Assembly: GCF_026151205.1 (NCBI RefSeq)
Contig: NC_087077.1
Span: 15,908,983 to 15,972,982 of the forward strand
Direction of reading: 5' to 3'
Length of the DNA stretch: 64,000 nucleotides
Source: Bolinopsis microptera
Lineage: Eukaryota > Ctenophora > Tentaculata > Lobata > Bolinopsidae
Made by a program: the position numbers and the translations under genes. The notes beneath the pieces were generated by a model. The model did no database searches. It was not told where the DNA came from and was given only the letters and a program-made list of their open reading frames with translations. Of this stretch, positions 51,001 to 61,009 are shown piece after piece (within the stretch, counting starts at the first letter, position 1; the number at the start of each line of letters is the position of its first letter).

Positions 51001-53093
51001 ATGCGACAAAGTTTATCTAGAGGATGAAACGATTATCTTAGGGTGAGAGGGTTTATATAGTTTCATAGTGTGACACATTTTACATCATCGTGCCATTCAG
51101 TAGGGTAACTAATATTTACCAATATCCTCAAACTTCAATGAACGTGTCCATATACCTTACTCGGGAATATTATAACCGGGATAAAGTGGTGGATTTTGGA
51201 AGATTCCGCCATATTTTTCCCGGTCAAAAATTTTACCAGTCATAAAAATACCCGCCGACTCAGATTATGGGGTTCCAAGGGGGTCGTGATCATCATATTT
51301 TACCTGAAGTCTCATATGTGCTAGAGAAGACTTTTGAAGCAGTGGATGGAGGGCTGTAACTTTATTGGCGGTTGCTACCATAATTTCGTTATAAAAATCA
51401 CAATTTGGTTATAGAAATCAGATTTCAGGGTGGACCGTGATTCTCACTTCTCTTGCCCATGAATCAGTGAATCGTAGAGAAGAAAACGATTTATATGTTA
51501 TAGAAGAAAACGAAAATAATAATAATATATAATATATATTATAATAATAATGTCTCTAAAGATTGATCGCTTCTCGTGTGCAGTGTGTAGACTAAAGAAA
51601 AAGGGAGTTTTTCCCGTTAAAGTAACTTGTGGCCACATCCCGCTAGAAGTGAGTAAACTGTGCCACTATTTCATGGTCCACGGTGGATTGATTACTGGAG
51701 CAGTTGAAGATGCAAAGCCAAGACGTTCCCCAATACCAAGCGGTGGGCAGGAAATTAAGCTCCGGCTGACCTTCAGAGCAGTAGCCCCATTAGCGGACAA
51801 AATGAAAGTCTTGTTAAGACAACAATACAACTTCGAATTTGAAGGTCAGCAGCAGGGGGATATCAATCATGATAATGGAGGGGACATTAGCGATAATGAG
51901 AATGAGAATACGCTTTAATGAAGATTTGACTTATTATTGCTATAGATTTATTTTCCTTTAAATACTAGACGTGTCTTTTTTTCTATTTCTGAGTAATATC
52001 AGTAACTAAAATTGAAATAACTTCTTTAACAAAAACAGAAATTTCGGTTGAAAATTTGTTGACCTCTGAAAAAAAAACTTGAAAGGTCGGCCACCGGTAA
52101 ATACATGACCGGGATAATTTGGCGGGTTTTGGGAAAGTCCGCCATATTTTTCCCGGTTATTAATTTTCCCAGTCATAAATTAACCCGCTATAATATTCAC
52201 GAGTAAGGTATACAAATCAAAGTAACCTTCTAGAATTCGTATCGGGGCATAATACAGGGTGGGCCAAAAGTCAGTGGGCATACGTTGGACTTAATAGCTC
52301 AGTCACTAATTGCCCAATTGAAATAATTCTTTCTGGTATGACTTACTACCACCACTGGTTCGAGGAATTTGTCATAACGGCTGAAAATTTAAAGAGTTCT
52401 TATCTCTCGATTACAGGAATAACATTATGTTCGGTAGCAAAGTAACAGAGTACGTGGATGAGCAAACGAAAAAACTAAAAATGTTAAAATATGTTGTTAA
52501 CATTTCTTAAAATGTGAAATTATTAAACAGTAAACACAACTGAAAACCAAAATCAAGAAAAAAGAAACGAGTAGTTACTACTCGTGATGAAGCTTTTTTA
52601 AAACGACCATCAAAAACGCCAAGGGCGATTATTTCAAACTAGTCTTGACCCGGGAGTAAGACAGGACGACATCAGCTATCATTCATCCAGTTACAAGGGC
52701 ACTAAATACTGGACAACTTAACAAGTGGTTGATGACGTGAATTTTTCTAATTTAGGTTTCCGACAAAAAGAACGAGTCCAAATTCTCAACTTATTACAAA
52801 TAAGCGAGATTATCGCGAGATTGTCGCGAGATTATCGCGAGATTATCGCGAGATTATGAATTTCAACATGCTCTGACGCATGATAAATAGGAAAAACAAG
52901 AAAGCGAAACCTAACAACACGTAGCAGAACGGTAAATATTAATTAAATATTAATTAGAAAATGTCACCAGGTTCCAGAAGCCTCCCCCGGAGTCACTTAG
53001 CTTTGTTTATGAGCGGGAACTGCGTGAAAAAACATCACTTCTGTTCGGAAGAGTAGCAAGAACATACACCATGCTTCTGAACGGTACTTTCAG
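39033..53093 (+). CDS. FAM227-family (FWWh domain) gene
   Basis: Exons 39033-39186, 40665-40795, 42398-42523, 42719-42810 and 52971-53093 join in phase (1, 0, 0, 2, 2), giving 208 aa so far. Exon 3 gives EMEEYPGFFDTPCDLPQK, exon 4 FFSEESQDILHDLFWWFFLK, and exon 5 KFQ, then SLLFGRVARTYTMLLNGTF. The FWWFF core and the following phase-matched exon are diagnostic of FAM227A/B, cilium- and testis-linked proteins of unknown biochemistry. The ATG at 39033 follows an X-box. Intron 4 is about 10.2 kb and holds a foldback element, an antisense helicase gene and two other elements. The C-terminus is not resolved: a phase-compatible exon at 57396 soon reaches TGA. Later exons may lie beyond the window. 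Confidence 0.82.
39772..39814. repeat. Perfect hairpin, 16-bp arms
   Basis: CTTCAGCTGAGTACCT at 39772-39787 pairs with AGGTACTCAGCTGAAG at 39799-39814 across an 11-nt loop. It lies in the first intron of the FAM227 gene. Confidence 0.9.
41135..42397 (+). repeat. C-rich minisatellite, ~60-bp unit, about 21 copies
   Basis: Units read TTCACTCCGCAGGACACAGG, then ACTAAATCCTCC and a C/T-rich tail with AATATG. A higher-order repeat of about 496 bp is visible: the variant order at 41154-41560 recurs at 41650-42050. It lies in intron 2 of the FAM227 gene and runs straight into the exon 3 acceptor. The Pro-rich open frames are repeat artefacts. Confidence 0.95.
43021..43095 (+). repeat. Dispersed repeat R2, copy 2
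   Basis: CCTGGGGACCCCAG, then ATGGCGGAGTGACAGGC and GAGCGCGG follow the same order as 8117-8193 and 62241-62320. Confidence 0.65.
43239..44320. mobile_element. 1082-bp foldback element with 9-bp target duplication
   Basis: CGCTATCAA occurs directly on both sides (43230-43238, 44321-44329). The element is one large palindrome: the left end has TTGGTCGTTTAGCTCCGGAC and the right end is its reverse complement with one change. Both arms hold tandem GTCTATGCAAC units and then arrays of TAGCCGGCTAC-type units. Long inverted arms and a 9-bp duplication fit a Mutator-like (MULE) foldback element. No ORF. It lies in intron 4 of the FAM227 gene. Confidence 0.88.
44774..47092 (-). CDS. NERD-domain superfamily-1 helicase-like protein, 772 aa, intronless
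   Basis: A single open frame starts at ATG 47092. Residues 65-140 match a nuclease-related NERD domain (EGECDFVVI at 119-127, VVIEVKN at 133-139), preceded by a CQKC pair (108-111). Walker A is GPAGTGKT at 331-338, Walker B is IFIDDFQ at 481-487, and a C-terminal UvrD-like motif VI is YFAISRAR at 716-723. A Lys-rich tail ends the protein. NERD-helicase fusions are common in bacteria and mobile elements and also occur in some invertebrates, so roles in nucleic-acid processing or defence are guesses. It has no intron, lies antisense in the FAM227 intron and seems intact, which suggests insertion by retroposition or transfer. NERD and helicase calls are strong; the function is unknown. Confidence 0.85.
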   Translation of the reverse strand: MTKNETQYEKYLRNGKDIFDTYCTAEDKQPLLFPRAPQHKYIDLYPDQDLPGTGSFENDRNQQRNYEAEVKVYRALEKLDKNIIVLSNFEYSHFQYHLGDLSHDKRKCQKCKKMAANREGECDFVVIAPNCFVVIEVKNMSHIDPDITDKDKQFQAEALTNTFKKSLQQRKKMAELIKRFSKRLTVLHFTAYPNLEKTFKNDFQISGNNKSTIIFKEDIDDFSKWWEDNVSDLVMNLSPEFRTKQEEVRNLFLAMWCTEKKKACDKSKCSLGRCILHIDEQLRSGRFTFRTNNPEVVPTPPLYRNFLGVDNLDMKQYDLINSTETFQCINGPAGTGKTVVLMAKILQLVLSDGNNKAVLFNFTKLIEDVEPSRRQEKTLEKAGVKHIFICATDPNTLFTRSRPHVLEIHARAEELNEEEWEKSLDNAPSELYCEVLKNLVDHQVVIVVLPYSEKHLDAFDQGCSSAELLQKLLTSLQGIKIFIDDFQVVMNWDGVEGCKEKGYVFIESLFELSKTQHVWVACDMVQCNYNASKESTHDGDSIIAILFNERMSSQHLTTMSKTLRNTYDLSGTLTVIREHIVGLMNTKTKYVNNVFPSHSPGHYIHGPKAVIHFLETGHDKLMSDIVAKELDKLCGDNILDRNVVGVVRNEYINFTAELTNDMLQSRDIESKELKSSYSAEWPAVIALLTWGMSTIFGESGEDNVGREHSEDLENLYFAISRARVKCTVIMYPFSAATDIRLCRHLTTLLKKLEDCADIRRYRNDKPKGKEKG
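47093..48296. other. Gene-free stretch upstream of the helicase gene
   Basis: It is AT-rich. No conserved ORF and no named repeat are recognised. Confidence 0.4.
48297..49600 (+). repeat. Tandem duplication, ~680-bp unit
   Basis: 48297-48976 and 48978-49600 are the same sequence with small changes. Both contain AATGTCACATTTTTGTGAC, TGCCCAATTAGCATTTTTT and CTCTTTTCTACTGTGAGGTG. A shorter ~310-bp duplication follows at about 49610-50215, with a third start near 50221. Confidence 0.85.
48297..51149. mobile_element. Large motif-array element with GGACACG ends
   Basis: The left end GGACACGTTCATTGAAGTTT continues GAGGAAATTGGTAAAT; the right end is its reverse complement, finishing CGTGTCC at 51149. 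The interior motif TGTGACGAAATTTACATTTC, often followed by TTGCCC, recurs many times (about 49635, 49796, 49946, 50108, 50267, 50408, 50612, 50930, 51065, and reversed). A second internal GGACACGTTCATG occurs at 48978. No ORF is credible. The flanks show no clear 4-bp duplication. Confidence 0.75.
51153..52210. mobile_element. Composite element: MITE-like ends flanking an ORF
   Basis: TACCTTACTCG at 51153 and its reverse complement at 52200-52210 form the ends, with TA on each side. Inside, an ~85-bp block (ACCGGGATAA, then CCGCCATATTTTTCCCGGT and CAGTCATAAA) occurs at 51175-51255 and again, in the same orientation, at 52108-52190. The two halves look like one ~135-bp MITE split and duplicated around the cargo. 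It abuts the right end of the GGACACG element. Confidence 0.75.
51550..51918 (+). CDS. 122-aa intronless ORF carried by the composite element
   Basis: The ORF is clean from ATG to TAA. The N-terminus has CAVC and a later CGH (possible metal site); then HIPLEVSKLCHYFMVHGG, RRSPIPSGGQEIKLRLTF and an acidic, Asn-rich tail. It is reminiscent of short HIRAN-like or transposon-passenger proteins of invertebrates, but I cannot assign a family. The ORF starts about 400 bp inside the left end and is the only credible gene in the element. An AT-rich tract precedes the ATG. Confidence 0.6.
   Translation: MSLKIDRFSCAVCRLKKKGVFPVKVTCGHIPLEVSKLCHYFMVHGGLITGAVEDAKPRRSPIPSGGQEIKLRLTFRAVAPLADKMKVLLRQQYNFEFEGQQQGDINHDNGGDISDNENENTL
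52253..52292 (+). mobile_element. Mariner-type terminal repeat remnant
   Basis: TACAGGGTGGGCCAAAAGTC, then AGTGGGCATACGTTGG matches the reversed copy at 9432-9476. No transposase or partner end is visible. Confidence 0.5.
52801..52858. repeat. 12-bp tandem repeat (GAGATTATCGCG)n
   Basis: Five copies of GAGATTATCGCG, one with a G change, lie in intron 4 of the FAM227 gene, 110 bp before exon 5. Confidence 0.95.
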
Positions 53094-53764
53094 GTAAGAT
53101 TACATAGCAGATCCTATTCATGTTTTTATGTTAACACGAAGCCAATATAATTAATGATGCCATCATCGCAGCCCGCTAGTTTCACTGCCTCTTAATATTG
53201 CCTAGTCACTGTGGAGGTCATCTTTCTGTGTCTTATATTACTGACCTGCTGGATGGTTGAGATAATGTGACCCAAAATAATCAGGAGAATTAGAAATATG
53301 CTGATGTTTGTTTGTTTGAAAACCAGTTTTTGCTGGTACCCATAAGGGCTTTGGAACCAATATATAATAAATTGTATGAATAAATCAAATCCCCGTGGGG
53401 CACGCGACATTCAAGATCTAGTTGCAAGCACATGTTATAAAACATTGTAAAATAGCCTCAAGACCAGAACTGCATATTGCTTGGGCTTCCAGCCCAGTTT
53501 GCTCAACAGTTCGTGGCCTACTTACCTAACTTAAAACCTTAGTGCAATGCTTGCAACAACTAAAATCCTATTCTATAACTAAGTTACCCTATTACGTATA
53601 ATCTAGAAGAGTGATGCAAAAAGTCAACTGATAACGCAACACAGTCTAATCATACTCTTATCAGTAGTTCCTCTAACCTCTGTTCTCAGTTATACAAAAA
53701 GTTTTAACTCCATGAAATTAACGTCACACACATACACAAATGCTTGACTTTCTCAAATAATTAG

Positions 53765-54265
53765 TCACTCAGCGACACAAACTTTATTGTTTTTTATGTA
53801 ATATTTCTTGCTCGGGTCCTTCTTGATTCCCTCTTTCATTTCCTGTACGAGCTTTTGGCGAGAGATTCGCTCATCCTGCGACCTGTCTGGAGATAAGTAG
53901 AGTTTGTTGTAGTTGAAATTGTAGTCTGCCACATCAACCGATTTCAAGACTTTTGCTCTGCTCAGAAATTCACGTACAATTTCAGGATCTCGCAAAGTAA
54001 CTTTTATCGGCCGTGATCGAGGGCTGTCAGACTTCTTTACTCCCACTCTCTCAATGTTTGTTATAGTCGGCCTTCCAATGAACTTCATAAAACCCCAAAT
54101 ATCACCCACGAGATCCCGTTCGTTCATTTCTTGCTCTTCACATTCGAGCTGTTCTGGGGCCCGATGTAAGCTGCAACCCAGAAGAAGAATTTTTCTGGTA
54201 GGAAAAACTGAGTCTTCCATTTTTTCTACAGAATTGTATCTTTCTCTCCACTGTTTTAAAAACAA
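53765..54265 (-). CDS. Retrotransposon ORF1-like protein, 166 aa
   Basis: The frame reads a domain with ERVGVKKSDSPRSRPIKVTL, then EIVREFLSRAKVLK, then KLYLSPDRSQDERISRQKLV, and ends KKYYIKNNKVCVAE. This order (RPIKV strand, RAKxL, LSPDRT-type, R-x-L-x-x-E, Y-I-K-x-x-x-V) is the RRM-like module seen in many LINE ORF1-type and orphan invertebrate ORFs. Initiator: ATG at 54265 or 54220. No reverse transcriptase lies beside it. It is a retrotransposon remnant or an orphan domesticated ORF. Confidence 0.55.
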   Translation of the reverse strand: MFLKQWRERYNSVEKMEDSVFPTRKILLLGCSLHRAPEQLECEEQEMNERDLVGDIWGFMKFIGRPTITNIERVGVKKSDSPRSRPIKVTLRDPEIVREFLSRAKVLKSVDVADYNFNYNKLYLSPDRSQDERISRQKLVQEMKEGIKKDPSKKYYIKNNKVCVAE

Positions 54266-57095
54266 AAACCTTTCTACCAGCGAACTTGCGGATTTAACAA
54301 TATCCTATTGCCTCCTAACTCGTGATACTGAAAATACACCTATAAAATAACTAATGAAACTAGAAAGATAATTCCAAGTGTTTTACAAGAGTTACAGCTT
54401 CTAGAATTACCATAGAAAATGTATTTTCGGGTGTCGGAAGGTAATTGTAGTTGAATTTATGTTATATGATGCGCGGGTATGTACATAACCTACCGAGGGC
54501 TGGTAGGGTAGTAGAAAGTACCATAATACACGTTTCATCGTCTAGACGGCTATACTACTGTTCTAGGCTAAGTAGCACGTGGTTAACAGTACAATTTTGT
54601 GCACGTTTACTAGCTACTTACCCTGAATACCTTTATCTACCTTCCTCCTTCCCTAATGATAGGTTTTAATAGCAGACGCCCTAACTTCTAGAAGGGAATC
54701 ACAGGAATGAGGTTTTGTGTGTGACAGAGACAGAAATACTTGTGGATTAATAAATAGGTACATAGTGGTCACAGTGTTTACAGGGATCAGTCTGTGATTA
54801 AGCAATACCACGTTAAATCAGGCGTGAGTGGTGCCTACTCCGCAAGCATTTAGCGTGTTATTAGTTGTAATCTTAATTACTAGATCCCCGTACACACCTA
54901 ACTCGCGAACAGTGTACTCGTCAGTTCGTTCTTCTGTCTCAAGGGAATGTCACGTGGTTTTAGTACACAAGGTGACATCACCAATATATCACTTACAACA
55001 ATGCATTATTTGCTGATCAATACCTCTCGGCTTGTCCGGTGTAGTTTATTTAATGTACCATTGTATCGTCTCGCAAAATACATATAGTAGCGGGTTGCGG
55101 AGTCACAGTAATAAGGCAAATGAGAAGGAGGCACGCTTGGAATAATGGTGGAAGACAAGCGATTGGATCAGGGAGGATTATATATGTCTGCAACTACTCA
55201 TATTATTATCATTTATACTGCAACTACTCATAATTATATATCATTATATACTCAGCGGTATTATTATTAGACTAACTTTAACTTGGTTTAAAATATATAA
55301 TAATTGTTAATAATTTGTGGGTTTGCTCAGAAATTGATGCGAGGGTAAAGGTTACCGTTTAGATTTAGATTTGTTAGTTAAGATTCATAAATTAAACCTG
55401 ACCTTAATTGTTACTTAATTATTTTAAAGTGTATCTAAATATTTAACACACACAATTAGGGCCGTTCGGGGCCGTATTGAATGAGATAGCAAGAAGAAAT
55501 CCTCATGTATCAACAATTCTTAATGTTTCGTCAGTAATGATTTCAACTTACAGCTATTAATCTCTGTAGCAGAGTAAATATTTTAATTAATGTATATAAC
55601 CTATTATACGGTTAATAGGGGCTACTTCACGACCACCCACCTAACATTGTTCACTGCTACAAATATCTCCACCTTAAATGGATCTATTAATTGGGTTCTG
55701 ATGTTCTTTCAGTGCAGTTTTTTAAATTAATCCGAATGATTTAAATGATAGAGTCTGTGACCATGATGTCATTTCTTTTTATGGACCACAAGGAAACATG
55801 TGAGCATTGCCTTGGTTGGGCCAATAAGCCATTATACTCTTAGGTATACTTATATCATATAACTTATATTTAAACGAGGTTTTATGCTTTTAAGGTACGG
55901 CGTAAATAATAGAGTTCGTTACGTGGTGACCTGCTTTTACGAGGAGGACACCCCCGCCCCCACTGTATACCTTTAAATATCTGGTATACTACACCATGAT
56001 CTAGCTTGCACAGTGAGTTATATGAGATTAATAAGAGGTTTACCGAGTACATATAGGGGGACGTGATATTATATTAAGTGATCATTTAGACACCTTTAGT
56101 CATACCATCTTATTTACTTCTACTTACGGTGCCTTGCGTGGTCTGTAACTTGGTTAAATGATATCATGTTTTAAATATTTGGCACCCATGATTATTTATA
56201 TGTGGTAGTTCAAACTATTCAAGATGATTTAATCTAATGAGGCTAGGCAGGCTTTAAATACTGGTGTGGAAATTACCCTTGCAAGGACCCAGGATAATAC
56301 AAGTGTACTAGAGGTGGATTTAAGCTTCAGTGTTGCTGAGTCGCATTGAATGATGTAAATTTGGACAATCCAATAAAGATTTGACGAGTTTGATCAGAGG
56401 AAAACAACAACACGAGAGCTGTTAAACCGAAAGGGATAAAAAATTTGTCGCGTAACCGACAAATTCGATATTATTTACACGTGCTAAGAAATAACTAATA
56501 ATTGCTTTTCGTTTGGAACAAAAATAATTTATTTGTAGTATATGTTGTTTAATGTTATTTCTTTTACGGAAAAATTCCTAACCCCATTCAACTCTTCTAT
56601 TGTTTTCGGTGTGGGTTATGAAAATGAACAAACAAAATACTCTCTTATTGTTTCGTTGGGTTCGTTTTGTAATGAGCTCCTGACAATGATCTTTGCGTCG
56701 TCCGCACACCCTCCGATTCAACGTAGGGGTCATCTGTACCTCCTTATGCCTGCTGGAGTGGCGGAAAGTGTTAATAGTTTTATAGTAATAGTTACCAGTA
56801 CTATGTTTACAGTTCAATACAATGTAGTTTTATGAAGGGGTATCCTGTAAGATTTCCATCTTTTAGAGGTACTCCTGGGCCTCTCATTTAACCCTCAATC
56901 AAGTATCCTAACATCCGGGTGAGTCAACGAGGAGATCGCATAGCTCCTATGGATCTTAGCTATTCCTATAGGACTAAGTGGAGTAGTATTTGTAACGACT
57001 AAATATTTACTGACGGTCAAGTCGCGGGTTTAGTGAATCTATGTATCAACGATGGACTTCAAGACCGATGCCAGATAAGAATTCGAATTAAAACT
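54266..57095. other. Gene-free stretch
   Basis: No coding exon is supported. The AT-rich DNA has short open frames without motifs. Confidence 0.45.
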
Positions 57096-57098
57096 TAC

Positions 57099-57145
57099 CC
57101 CCCCCCCCCCCCCCCCCCCCCCCACCCCCCCCCCCCCCCCCCCCC
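57099..57145. repeat. Poly-C tract
   Basis: About 46 C residues run on with a single A at 57124. Similar shorter C- or G-runs mark 12481, 13117, 13820, 14540, 14649, 22377, 22425, 31303 and 60877. Confidence 0.95.
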
Positions 57146-57395
57146 TATATCACAATAAAATGCAGGATCGCTTAAAGTCAACGATAAAACATAAGAGTTA
57201 AAAATAATAATATGTTATATCATACTTTATTAATCAGTGAAGAAAGCATATTACACCGCTTCAAACAAATTAGTGTATGATAAAGGGATTTCGTGATTAA
57301 TACTATTGCCACATTTGTTGAGTGCGCGCTATTATACTATGTATCATATACTCGAGATTATTATATAATTTACTGCTATTCAATTTCCCTTACAG

Positions 57396-57438
57396 AAAAT
57401 GCTTACATCCCAATCAGTTCAAGGAAATGATTATGTGA
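57396..57438 (+). CDS. Candidate further FAM227 exon ending in TGA
   Basis: A good acceptor (CAATTTCCCTTACAG) is followed, in the phase required by exon 52971-53093, by KCLHPNQFKEMIM and TGA 57436-57438. FQ/QFKE near this point resembles the FAM227 pattern. Beyond the TGA the same frame stays open (IFGDWLVQCSPWQLIEG). It may be the true end, a nonsense mutation, or chance; an expected intervening exon was not found. Confidence 0.25.
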
Positions 57439-60400
57439 ATATTCGGGGACTGGCTAGTGCAGTGTAGCCCATGGCAACTGATCGAGGGAGTGAGCTGTCA
57501 ACTGACTATATATCTAGTCTGTATTTATACATGCAAATTGGCATGGTGGACCAGAATTTACAACAATATTTATGTTGCGTTGATTATGTCATTGTTGAAA
57601 TCTCTGTAAGGCCAATTTTAGCTGCTTTTACTTTATATTCTCGCTTAATATCTTAATAGTAAATTCTGGGGTCACCTTCTCAATTACTTGACCAGTCCTG
57701 GGGACATGGCAAACAATCAGCATTAAAAACAAAACAACTTATCGATACTTTATTATGAATAAATATATATTTTCGTTTCAAATATCATATAACTTGAGAA
57801 CACAAGCAGGAAATAAAACTGTACTTAGGTTCGTCTGATAGAAATATTGAACATAACTTAGCGTTCAGTTACTGACAAAACAACTACGTTCATGAAGCTT
57901 CATGGCTACATACTGAATTTGACAGCAAAACTCAACTAGATACAAACTACAAACTAATAGATCAACTAATAATAATGTTTAAATATTCTCTAACGTTTGA
58001 TAGTCCTGAGAGAGGATGTGTTCGGTCCTCTGGTAAAAGGATCCTCACTTGCTTGCAAGTCAACACTTTCCACCTGACTGCAGTGCCCCTGGCCACTCCA
58101 CTCTATTATAGGATGGGCCGAGTGTTCAGTCTGTGATCATGTGATCGAGCTGCGTTGAGGGGCTAACTTCTTCAGGGGCGTCTGCAGTCCTTTCTCCGCC
58201 GGGACCTTCGTTCTGAATCAGTTCTTGACTTGCTCCTCGTGCAGACTCACGTCAGTGGGCGGATTATCTGTCTTTTCACTTGCTGATAGTATTTTTTGTC
58301 GTCAAAAACTTTTTCATGATCTTTATTTGTGTGTCTGTGAAATGAGTTCTTGGTTTTCTTGGACGTTTTTTCTCGAAAAAATAAGGAGTTATATGTTTTT
58401 CCATTGATATCATCGGGCATGTTTTAGTACACCAGAGGTTGAGGAGGAAAAATCAATTTCTGTAGGGAAGAGGTTTTGTGAGGGTCGTGCATGAGGGGGT
58501 GGTGGCAGGGGACAAATTTTTTTTCTTGATTCTTCTTTTGATCGGTTCTCTGAGTATCGTTACTGGCCTGAACTGAACTGGTTGTATATAGTTCCCAGTG
58601 TTATGCAATAGAAATCACATCTGTTTGACTCAGTTTGCACAGCTTGGCATAGGTCATAACATGTGCTGAATTATAACATCACTCTAGGCATGTCATGATA
58701 TGTGAAATGCTTGCAAGCTTCGGATCTGTAACTCCATTTTGATTTGCAGGGATTCACAGATTTGTTTCTCGTTTAAGTTTGCCTTGACTTGGGAGTGTGC
58801 TCCCAGTGTTTATTAGGTGATCTGGTGTTGAAACAAGCTCCCACAGCCAACACAAACGTGGCAATGAGTTGTAGGGATAGAGGGCATGATCAGGAGCAAT
58901 GGAAGCATTTTCAAAATAGGATTCATTCTCTTTAACATCACCGTCTTTAGACAAGTGATGTTCACTTAGTTACCTAGACAATAATTTGTAAGTTTCTCAA
59001 GAGTAAAAAGTCTAGATACAATAAAAATGATGTTGATCTATTGACAGTTACAGTGCTGAAATTTCTAGCAATGTGATGGGTAATTCCGGAATACATTTCA
59101 ACTATAAATATTGATTAAAACTATTTTTAATCACATCCCAAGTTTTCTGCTTTTACAAGCTCGTACACTTTAAAGTGACCTGCCGAAGCTCAGCTGCATA
59201 AATATAATTTCTCATCCTTTCCTGCAACATAAATTATCCCACTTTGCATGAGTGTTGATACAGAATGCGCATATGGGGACCTATGAAGAAATGCCGATTC
59301 TACATATATAATGTCTATAAATCAAACTGGTGTTCATATGAGAGAATTGTTGGCCACTCTCTATACTGTCGCACTCTCTGCTTGCATACCTGAAGGAGAA
59401 GCATGAAGTTAATTAAATTTTTTGTAAGCTGTCAATCATAATAATAAGAACGACAAATTTAGTCTACCATTTAAATTTAGTCAAATTTTGACTAAAATTG
59501 TTGTAAACCAAATTTCATGAGACTAAAATTTTAAAGGGACCAAAATTTCGTACAGCATATATGACATGAATATTATTGAGCTTCTTTATTTTTAATTAAT
59601 ATAATGACTTCAACCGTTCCTACAGCTGACCTATTTGTTGGGATGCAAGACCGTTGTGGAAACAAAAATCTCGCTTGAAATCAGGAGAAAAATCAAAAAA
59701 ATGGACTGGCAACCTGGTCTCAAAAAAGTCGAAAAATGTGACCTAAACTTGTTTGTAGATAAAAAGATTTGCGAAATTTGCAGAAAAGATTATGTTAACA
59801 AAATTAGGGTAACAACAATTTATGGTAACCAAATTTGTTTTGAACCAAATTTATTGGCCCTAGGTTATTGTTAACAGTTGACACTCCATTGTATTTACCG
59901 TTTAACTTGCTGTTTATTGCACTACCACTGACCACTAACCAGTCATGGGTCATGTGTGGTTGCTCTCCTCGGAGGGGTGCTGCCAATTGCCATCAAGACC
60001 CTGGTTACTGCATGGTAAGACCCATAACAACAACTACACCAGGATAGTTTGGATTTACACCTTGCTGCACAGAGGACCCTATTGAATTGTCATGATCATG
60101 ACGAAGTCTTGATGGAGTCTACCCTAAGATTGGCCAGATGAAAGTGGATAATTTAGACTAATTTAGTCATTACATGACGGGTAGGGTTGTTAAGTACTGG
60201 AACTGGGAAGGTGACTGTGGTTGTTAGGTTTACACTAGGTTGTGTGCTGTGTTTTGTTTGGAATCCTGCTGTCGTGTTTGAAGTTGTTCATTTGTAATAT
60301 TTATATTTTTGTTTATCGTAGCTGTATGAACATATACTTTATGAACGTAGCTTTTTGGTATTAATTTTTATATATTTTGGAGAAAAAAGTGAGGGAAAGA

Positions 60401-61009
60401 TGATAGTTTGGGCCAGTAATACTTAATAAGTCGCCAATGCACAATCTAAAAGTTGTGGACCTTCAGTTAAGCCTTTCAATTGTTAATAAAGACTGTTATT
60501 CTAAAAAAGGGAACACTCTACAAGATTCAAAAATCGTTAATTTCAAACTCACCAAGGGTTAAATGCAGTGGCGTATGGAAACGATGGGGGGGTGGGGGGT
60601 TGCCATCATGAAAACAACAGATTTTTAAAAGGAAACAAACAAATGTTTCCCTTACAAGAAATATTATATTCGACTTAATTCCGGAGACCTAAATGATTTG
60701 GGAACGACAATATGGGCTTTGATGGAAAAATAAATTTATTTAAATTATTTTTCATATTTAGTGCAATGATTATTTTGTAGACACTTGTTATGTCATAATC
60801 TTTTACTTAATACTTACTTCTTACTTCAAACAGTCACCCATCCTACCAGTGCAGAACGTTACATGAATTGGTGTCCCCCCCCCCCCCCCCCACTCCAGGG
60901 CTTTTTCATTAATCTTAATCTACTTAACAACTGAATAGTCCAATATTTATTAATTAATAAATAATAATAACAATCTAATATAAATAATAAATATAATAAT
61001 AATAATCTA
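57439..61009. other. Gene-free stretch
   Basis: No gene is supported. At 60564 CAGTGGCGTATGGAAACGAT then GGGGGGG resembles a hAT-type terminus, but its partner is not seen. Simple AT-rich motifs (ACCAAATTT) recur at 59500-59860, where a 79-aa frame is probably spurious. Confidence 0.4.

Noticed and set aside
56542-56835. 97-aa frame (+) and overlapping 79-aa frame (-)
   Set aside because: Open on both strands with no splice context or recognised family.
59635-59874. 79-aa Lys/Ile-rich frame (+)
   Set aside because: Built from recurring AAATTT/ACCAAA words in AT-rich DNA; no family features.
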